A DNA stretch of 33,488 nt from the NCBI GenBank assembly GCA_020845935.1, contig JADLEV010000021.1, positions 1 to 33,488 on the forward strand. Reading direction: 5' to 3'. Positions 33,149-33,488 of this stretch are shown here, in pieces. The DNA comes from Gammaproteobacteria bacterium. GTDB taxonomy: Bacteria; Pseudomonadota; Gammaproteobacteria; Ga0077536. Under the pieces are notes generated by a model that made no database searches, was not told the origin of the DNA, and saw nothing but the letters and a program-made list of their open reading frames with translations. The position numbers and the translations under genes were made by a program. Position 1 is the stretch's first letter, and each line of letters begins with the position of its first letter.

Positions 33149-33488
33149 TCAATCCCGCAGTGAAAACGGCGTGAACTCGGTGTCGGTATCGAAGAAGTCT
33201 TCCTGCTCGGCGCGCTTCAGGAAACCGACCGCGCCATAGGTGACCGGAGTCATCGCGGCTTCGACCGAGGTCTTGAAGCCCCAATTGAACAGCATCACCG
33301 CCAGCAGGCTGTCGCTTGACCAGATCCCGAAGAATGCGATCGGATAGAACAACAGGCTGTCGATGCCCTGGCCGGCGATGGTCGAGCTGATGGTGCGCAG
33401 CCAGAGCCAGCGACCGTGGGTTCGCACCTTCAGCTTGGCCAGCACATACGAGTTGACGAAGTCACCGGCCCAGAAGGCGACGATCGAC
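33149..33488 (-). CDS. yhhQ: Queuosine-precursor transporter, YhhQ family (partial)
   Basis: Only the C-terminal 112 residues are in the window; the frame is open at the right edge. AFWAGDFVNSYVLAKLKVRT, WLWLRTISSTIAGQGIDSLL, FYPIAFFGIW and FKTSVEAAMTPVTYGAVGFLK are typical of the VUT/YhhQ family. These inner-membrane proteins import queuine precursors such as preQ0 and preQ1 for tRNA modification. It is upstream of, and close to, the aminotransferase gene. Confidence 0.93.
   Translation of the reverse strand, partial: SIVAFWAGDFVNSYVLAKLKVRTHGRWLWLRTISSTIAGQGIDSLLFYPIAFFGIWSSDSLLAVMLFNWGFKTSVEAAMTPVTYGAVGFLKRAEQEDFFDTDTEFTPFSLRD

Overview
This 33.5-kb window is GC-rich, densely coded DNA from a Gram-negative proteobacterium. 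An outer-membrane lipid A deacylase, an osmoregulated periplasmic glucan pair (opgG-opgH), a sigma-54-dependent two-component system and the compact order lgt-thyA-folA together suggest a gammaproteobacterium, perhaps of the Xanthomonadales/Nevskiales type. That placement is inferred from gene content, not from any search. No rRNA, tRNA, CRISPR array or intact mobile element was found.

Layout: the left edge has the start of an unrecognised gene (1-209, minus), a lone 4-cresol dehydrogenase/vanillyl-alcohol-oxidase-like flavoprotein (449-2080, minus) and, diverging from it, a PagL-type lipid A deacylase. A DUF255 thioredoxin-fold protein and a small membrane protein (minus) follow. A plus-strand operon then runs ABC-2 ATPase, ABC-2 permease, lgt, thyA, folA (5794-9419). 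A decayed acyltransferase tail lies just behind it.

The centre (9836-18464) is the most interesting part. A minus-strand histidine kinase and NtrC-type regulator face a plus-strand export operon across a 330-bp control region. That region holds two TGTCTC-N5-GAGACA-type inverted repeats spaced 22 bp apart, a perfect 9-bp inverted repeat, a good -24/-12 sigma-54 promoter and a 32-codon leader ORF. The operon encodes a HlyD/MacA-type adaptor, a MacB/LolD-type ATPase, an unusual secreted protein made of three ~95-residue repeats, and a large FtsX/MacB-type double permease. The permease reading frame is cut by one in-frame TAG exactly between its two four-helix halves, and a run of nine G lies immediately before its start codon. 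The likely logic is that the kinase senses an envelope or toxic stress, the regulator activates the sigma-54 promoter, and the exporter is made.

Behind the operon (18465-19491) is about 1 kb of non-coding DNA with a degenerate IS3-family transposase relic and short tandem repeats. Next come four minus-strand genes for exported proteins: a protein with a DUF3157-like start, a trypsin-like protease, a heparinase II/III-like protein and an NTF2-like protein. panD and opgG-opgH follow on plus. A TRAP transporter (dctP-dctQ-dctM, minus) converges on opgH. The right edge has a Tat-exported alpha/beta hydrolase (plus), a YbdL-like methionine aminotransferase (minus) and the 3' part of a YhhQ-type queuosine-precursor transporter (minus).
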